Below are positions 4,659-7,642 of a DNA stretch of 7,642 bases, piece after piece (position 1 is the first letter of the stretch; each line of letters begins with the position of its first letter). Both the position numbers and the translations under genes were made by a program. The stretch covers positions 1 to 7,642 of the forward strand of contig CAYZIC010000084.1 in assembly GCA_964478335.1 (NCBI GenBank), written 5' to 3'. The DNA is from CAYZIC01 sp964478335. Lineage in GTDB: Bacteria; Verrucomicrobiota; Kiritimatiellia; RFP12; DVOR01. The notes under the pieces are model-generated. The model made no database searches, was not told the origin of the DNA, and was given only the letters and a program-made list of their open reading frames with translations.

Positions 4659-6320
4659 GGCACTCTTGCGTTGGATCCAGAGCATCTGTGCAATTGAGAG
4701 CACTTGGCTGACGGTCCAGTAGAGGCAGAGGGCCGATGCCATGGAGTAAAACATAAAGAGCAGCATGGTCGGCATCATCCAGGTCATCATCTTCTTTTGA
4801 GCCGGATCGCCAGTGCCAGGAGTGAGGGCCGTTTGCAAGCCCATGGTCACAGCGGTCAAGATCGGCAGGATATTGAGCGGGAGGGGCAAGACGCCCTTGA
4901 GGAGGTTTTCGGGTTGGCTCAAATCGCTAATCCAGAGGAAGTCCTCAAAGCGCAACTCGATGGCATTGCGCAAAACGGTGAAGAGCGCAATGAAGATCGG
5001 GATCTGCACCAACATGGGCAAACAGCTGGCCATCGGGTTGACCTTGTTTTCGCGGTAGATCTTAAGCGTTTCCTGTTGGATCTTTTGCGGGTTACCCTTG
5101 AATTCTTCCTGAACGGCCTTGAGTTTGGGCTGGATCGACTGCATCTTTTTCATTGAGACGGTGCTCTTGTGGGTGAGCGGCCAGAAAAGGATACGCACCA
5201 AGATCGTCAAGAGGAGGATCGCAATACCATAGTTCGCATAGACATGGTTGTAGAAGAAATTGAGCGTGGGCAACAAGAGCTTGCAGAACCAGCTAAAGAA
5301 TCCAAACTCCATCACCTCATCCATGTCCGGAGCCAAATCCTTGAGCAAGTCGTACTTTTTAGGCCCAGCATAGATGCGTGTGGTATGAGAGAGCGATTGA
5401 TTGATCGTCTGAGGTGCGTAGTTGATGACCCCAGAGACAGCGGTAATCTTAAGGGTAGGGGATTGCAAGTCACGAGCGACAGAGAGCGTCGCACCCGTTG
5501 TCTGATTGTCAGGAATCATCGCCGTCATGAAAAATTGACTCTTGAGAGCCAGCCAACCTTGAGGGCCAGGCAAGACTTCTGTCGCTTGAGCAGGCAAGCC
5601 AGCAGCTTGCGGTGCACCACCACATCCCATAAAACCACTCGAGACATTGTAGAGCTTGGAGAGCTTGCCTTCACGAATGGTCGTTTTTTCCTCAGTCATG
5701 CTGTAGTTGTCAGCACTCAAAAGATCATTCGGGGAAGTGGGCAAGGTGAGAGCACCCGCAGAGAGGGTGTAGGCGGGCAAGGCCGTGGCACCCGTAAAGG
5801 TGTCATTGATTGCAATCTCGTAATTGGGCAAGAGGTCAATGCGACGAGTGAGGGTCAAGCCTGTTGCGGCTTGAGCCTTGAGCGTGATTGAGCTGTCTGT
5901 CTTGCTAACAAGCGTGTAGGCTGAGGTGGATGCAAGCTCAGGCAAGCCATCAATGGCACCAATATTCGCCGTTTCGAGCACGACCTTCGCAGAATCTTCC
6001 GTGTCTTCTTGACGATACTGCTTAAGCTCAATCGAACGAATCACCGCACCGTTTGAGCCGATTTGGACCACCGCATTATCATTGGTTAAGACATGGATCT
6101 TTTCGGCAACAGCCGGAGCCGTGGGGGTGGTTGCAGGTGCAGGGGCTGCAGTGAGTGCTGTTGGTGTCATGGCGACAGCAGGTGCTGCTGATACCACTTG
6201 AGTTGGGGCAACAGGAGCTACTGCAGGTGCCACAGCCTTAGGCTGGGACATATTCCAAAGCAAATAACCAGCAAGCATTGCGCCCAAAATGGCGACGACT
6301 ACTTTATCTTGTTTGTTCAT
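4644..6320 (-). CDS. yidC: Membrane protein insertase YidC
   Basis: YidC inserts and folds inner-membrane proteins, alone or with SecYEG. The protein has 558 residues, the full Gram-negative length. TM1 is at about 7-24, followed by an Ala/Pro/Thr-rich linker (28-72) and a periplasmic P1 domain (about 75-330, ending RIYAGPKKYDLL). The conserved core follows: TM2 YGIAILLLTILVRILFWPLT with the key hydrophilic-groove arginine R376, the cytoplasmic coiled loop (390-430, SMKKMQSIQPKL...), TM3 CLPMLVQIPIFIALFTVL, TM4 around 482-500 and TM5 around 516-546 ending LYWTVSQVLSIAQ. The C-terminal tail is only about ten residues. Core wording such as FLWISDLSQPENLL suggests Verrucomicrobiota. Start: ATG 6320 (MNKQDKVV), inside the yidD 3' end; the frame is open to 6371, but that part overlaps conserved YidD sequence. 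No clear SD precedes it, so coupling with yidD is likely. Confidence 0.97.
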   Translation of the reverse strand: MNKQDKVVVAILGAMLAGYLLWNMSQPKAVAPAVAPVAPTQVVSAAPAVAMTPTALTAAPAPATTPTAPAVAEKIHVLTNDNAVVQIGSNGAVIRSIELKQYRQEDTEDSAKVVLETANIGAIDGLPELASTSAYTLVSKTDSSITLKAQAATGLTLTRRIDLLPNYEIAINDTFTGATALPAYTLSAGALTLPTSPNDLLSADNYSMTEEKTTIREGKLSKLYNVSSGFMGCGGAPQAAGLPAQATEVLPGPQGWLALKSQFFMTAMIPDNQTTGATLSVARDLQSPTLKITAVSGVINYAPQTINQSLSHTTRIYAGPKKYDLLKDLAPDMDEVMEFGFFSWFCKLLLPTLNFFYNHVYANYGIAILLLTILVRILFWPLTHKSTVSMKKMQSIQPKLKAVQEEFKGNPQKIQQETLKIYRENKVNPMASCLPMLVQIPIFIALFTVLRNAIELRFEDFLWISDLSQPENLLKGVLPLPLNILPILTAVTMGLQTALTPGTGDPAQKKMMTWMMPTMLLFMFYSMASALCLYWTVSQVLSIAQMLWIQRKSAATSN

Positions 6321-6564
6321 AAGGGTCTTTCTGTGAGGGTTCAGGCACTGGGTCATACCCGTACGCGCCAAATGGGTGACAACGCAAAATGCGTCTAATT
6401 CCTAAATAAAATCCTTTGATGAGGCCATGCTTTTGGAGCGCCTCTATCATATAGTGAGAGCAGGTCGGGTCAAATCGACAACATCCCGACCCACGCCAAG
6501 CCGAAAAGGTACACTGATAAGCCCGAATCAGCCAAATCAATCCCCGCATCAACCAGCGACTCAT
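6304..6564 (-). CDS. yidD: Membrane protein insertion efficiency factor YidD
   Basis: This 86-residue protein is a small membrane-associated factor that assists YidC-dependent insertion. The family signature is present: a hydrophobic/amphipathic N-terminus (LIWLIRAYQ), then CCRFDPTCSHYMIEAL (28-43) with C28, C29 and C35, HGLIKG (46-51), RRILRCHPFGAYGYDPVP (57-74) with R61-C62-H63-P64. Most relatives read R-x-R-F-x-P-T-C-S with GG-x-DPVP; here the second block is YGYDPVP, a mild variation. The start ATG overlaps the rnpA stop as ATGA, and no good SD precedes it, so translation probably depends on rnpA. Its end overlaps the yidC start by 17 bases. Confidence 0.95.
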   Translation of the reverse strand: MSRWLMRGLIWLIRAYQCTFSAWRGSGCCRFDPTCSHYMIEALQKHGLIKGFYLGIRRILRCHPFGAYGYDPVPEPSQKDPYEQTR

Positions 6565-6941
6565 TGCTGCGCGCCAGGTTGGGGGAGTAAGAGCTTCGCC
6601 TTGCGGCAGAGATAGAGCAAGTCACGCTGCACAGCCTGACACGATTGATTGGCGATCTTCCACCGCGCAATCAAAACCATGTCATAGCCAGGCTTTAACT
6701 GCGGACGAATCAACCGAAACGCCTCCCGCAGCAATCGCCGAGCACGCGCCCGATCCACCGCCCGACGCAGCGACTTCTTACCCGTCACCACGCCTAGACG
6801 CGTTTTGCCCTGGCCCGAATGCGCCAATACGCGCATTACACAGCTATTCGCCGCCAAAGATTCCCCCTCAGTTAATACCGCAGGGTAGTCTTTTGCGTCC
6901 AAACGAAAAGCCTTGAGGCCAAAAAAAAGCAAAGGAGGCAC
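6561..6941 (-). CDS. rnpA: Ribonuclease P protein component
   Basis: RnpA is the protein subunit of RNase P, which trims the 5' leader from tRNA precursors. Landmarks are FRLDAKDYPAVLTEG (12-26), RLGVVTGKKSLRRAVDRARARRLLREAFR (starting at 48; the helix that normally carries the RNR motif), and DMVLIAR (87-93). The RNR box reads R64-A65-R66, a noticeable change. Start: I chose GTG 6941, giving 126 residues, because AGGAGG lies ten bases upstream and the length suits the family. The frame is open upstream: ATG 6995 (144 residues) is an alternative with poorly placed SD, and ATG 7049 lies inside rpmH. The chosen start and its SD lie inside the rpmH-rnpA hairpin. The gene identity is much firmer than the start. 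Confidence 0.92.
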   Translation of the reverse strand: MPPLLFFGLKAFRLDAKDYPAVLTEGESLAANSCVMRVLAHSGQGKTRLGVVTGKKSLRRAVDRARARRLLREAFRLIRPQLKPGYDMVLIARWKIANQSCQAVQRDLLYLCRKAKLLLPQPGAQQ

Positions 6942-6957
6942 CGAAACGGAGCCTCCT
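6921..6957 (-). terminator. Hairpin plus T-run between rpmH and rnpA (terminator or attenuator)
   Basis: On the minus strand AGGAGGC (6957-6951) pairs with GCCTCCT (6939-6933). After a T/T mismatch, CCG/CGG pair around a TTT loop. TTTGCTTTTTTTT follows. This is a good intrinsic-terminator shape 58 bases past the rpmH stop. It would let abundant L34 mRNA accumulate while lowering readthrough into rnpA. It also holds the likely rnpA SD in one arm and the GTG start in the other. Confidence 0.75.
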
Positions 6958-7014
6958 GGATGCCAGCCATTGATCTGGGGGGAGGTAATGTGCATCTCCG
7001 CACCCGAATCCAAA

Positions 7015-7152
7015 TTAGGCTTGTACAAGGTTCTTGCGACCTTTAGCACGACGACGAGCCAAAATCTGACGACCAGACTTAGTAGCCATACGTGCGCGGA
7101 AACCGATCTTGCGAACGCGCTTGATCTTTGAGGGTTGCCATGTCATCTTCAT
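7015..7152 (-). CDS. rpmH: 50S ribosomal protein L34
   Basis: This 45-residue basic protein of the large ribosomal subunit was found by translating the reverse strand directly. WQPSKIKRVRKIGFRARMAT (5-24) and KSGRQILARRRAKGRKNLVQA match the L34 family over its whole length. Start: ATG 7152, with AGAGGA about eight bases upstream; ATG 7146 (MTWQPS) is a second in-frame option and closer to the usual N-terminus MxxTxxPS. It is the first gene of the rpmH-rnpA-yidD-yidC unit, which in many bacteria lies beside dnaA and oriC. Confidence 0.97.
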   Translation of the reverse strand: MKMTWQPSKIKRVRKIGFRARMATKSGRQILARRRAKGRKNLVQA

Positions 7153-7193
7153 AATATAATTCCTCTCTTCTACGGGGGGTAAAGTTGGCGAGT

Positions 7194-7222
7194 ATAATAG
7201 ACTATTCTGCTCAAAGAGTCAA
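7194..7222 (-). promoter_or_regulatory. Sigma70 promoter of rpmH
   Basis: On the minus strand: -35 TTGACT (7217-7222), a spacer of exactly 17 bases, and -10 TATTAT (7194-7199), about 42 bases before the rpmH start. This is close to consensus, as expected for a ribosomal protein gene. A-tracts just upstream (7235-7252) may act as an UP element. Confidence 0.88.
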
Positions 7223-7234
7223 GCACAACATGAC

Positions 7235-7252
7235 AAAAAAGTGCACTTTTTT
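7235..7252. promoter_or_regulatory. Perfect 18-bp palindrome upstream of the rpmH promoter
   Basis: Six A, GTGCAC, six T: a perfect inverted repeat without a loop, 12 bases upstream of the rpmH -35 box. It could be an UP-like A-tract, a protein-binding operator, or part of a weak bidirectional terminator for a gene to the right. The sequence alone does not decide. Confidence 0.45.
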
Positions 7253-7302
7253 TCTATTATCCTGCCAAATCAAGCAAATAGCGGTGCGGCTGCGCCTCGC
7301 GG

Positions 7303-7360
7303 GATGGTCGCTGCGCTCCGCTTGATGGTCGCTGACGCTCCGCTTGATGGTCGCTGCGCT
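7303..7360 (+). repeat. Tandem ~21-bp repeat abutting the right dispersed element
   Basis: The unit GATGGTCGCTGCGCTCCGCTT starts at 7303, 7324 and 7346. The second copy has one extra A; the third is cut after GATGGTCGCTGCGCT, where it runs into the dispersed element. The unit is itself partly palindromic (GCTGCGCTCCGC). No coding function is seen. Confidence 0.75.
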
Positions 7361-7494
7361 AGGCCTGATTGCGGCTGGGTGCCGCTTTAGGGCTCGCTGC
7401 GCTCCGCGAGTAGGGGGGGCGAGTCTTGCGAAGGCATACTTGTTCGGTAGCCGGACGGGGACGTCTGGCTGGGGGTCATAGGGGGCTAGCCCCC
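7353..7494 (+). repeat. Dispersed ~142-bp repeat element, right copy
   Basis: This is the second copy of the element at 154-297, same orientation, near-identical for its first 118 bases and ending in GGGGGCTAGCCCCC (7481-7494). The shared short frame starts here with TTG at 7426 and continues differently past the repeat. Its 5' edge merges with the 21-bp tandem repeats, which are absent from the left copy; this marks the true left boundary of the element near GCTGCGCTAGGCC. Confidence 0.85.
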
Positions 7495-7642
7495 AGTTCC
7501 CCTGAGCCCGCCCGAGCCCTCAGCCATCCCCTGAGCCCACACCCCCCCCGCCATCCACACGAGCCTGCCCTGCTACAATCAGCAGGGCTATCCACGCTCA
7601 CAGATTAGCTTAGAGAGCAGATTGAGCTCTAGGCATTGTGAT
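7495..7642. other. C-rich intergenic tail with one hairpin
   Basis: No gene is recognised here. The stretch begins with low-complexity C-rich sequence in which CCCCTGAGCCC occurs twice. At 7567-7588 a perfect 8-bp inverted repeat GCCCTGCT/AGCAGGGC encloses a 6-base loop, with no T-run after it. The final 50 bases are ordinary in composition and show no open frame of note. Confidence 0.5.

Noticed and set aside
5169..5891. 240-codon plus-strand open frame inside yidC
   Set aside because: It is antisense to the YidC periplasmic domain and TM2 region, rich in charged residues without domain features, and has no promoter or ribosome-binding site.
7551..7596. Two DnaA-box-like words (CCATCCACA at 7551-7559, CTATCCACG at 7588-7596) suggesting oriC
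   Set aside because: Each matches only seven of nine positions, the region is GC-rich with no AT-rich unwinding tract, and two weak matches are expected by chance. oriC may still lie just outside the window.

Overview
The window carries two minus-strand transcription units framed by GC-rich dispersed repeats. It comes from a bacterial chromosome with a Gram-negative-type cell plan: YidC has a large periplasmic P1 domain, and one protein carries a Tat-like lipoprotein signal. The wording of the YidC C-terminal core (FLWISDLSQPENLL, LNILPILTAVTM, LYWTVSQVLSIAQ) reminds me most of Verrucomicrobiota/Opitutales-type YidC. That assignment is from memory and is tentative.

Right half (about 4605-7222): the classic oriC-proximal set rpmH - rnpA - yidD - yidC. 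It has a well-formed sigma70 promoter before rpmH, a hairpin plus T-run between rpmH and rnpA, a 4-bp ATGA overlap between rnpA and yidD, a 17-bp overlap between yidD and yidC, and a strong intrinsic terminator after yidC. These genes supply ribosomal protein L34, the RNase P protein and the membrane-protein insertion machinery.

Left half (about 350-4517): a six-gene catabolic operon, also on the minus strand, with its own promoter (TTGCCT-17-TATACT) and a strong terminator. The order is a TSCPD-domain protein, an exported cupin of the D-lyxose isomerase type, a small VOC-fold protein, DhaK, DhaL and an LsrF-type class I aldolase/thiolase. The content suggests uptake or modification of a sugar-like ketose, ATP-dependent phosphorylation by a two-subunit DhaKL kinase, and cleavage by LsrF to a triose phosphate (DHAP). 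LsrF normally ends the AI-2 (DPD) degradation pathway, but lsrK, lsrG and the Lsr transporter are not here, so the substrate is open. Two perfect 12-bp inverted repeats sit in the two largest gaps of this operon.

Flanks: positions 1-345 and about 7260-7642 contain no convincing gene. They hold a duplicated 50-bp hairpin unit (left), a roughly 21-bp tandem repeat (right), and a roughly 142-bp dispersed element present once on each side in the same orientation (154-297 and 7353-7494), each ending in a GC-rich CTAG-centred palindrome. The whole gene block is therefore bracketed by direct repeats.
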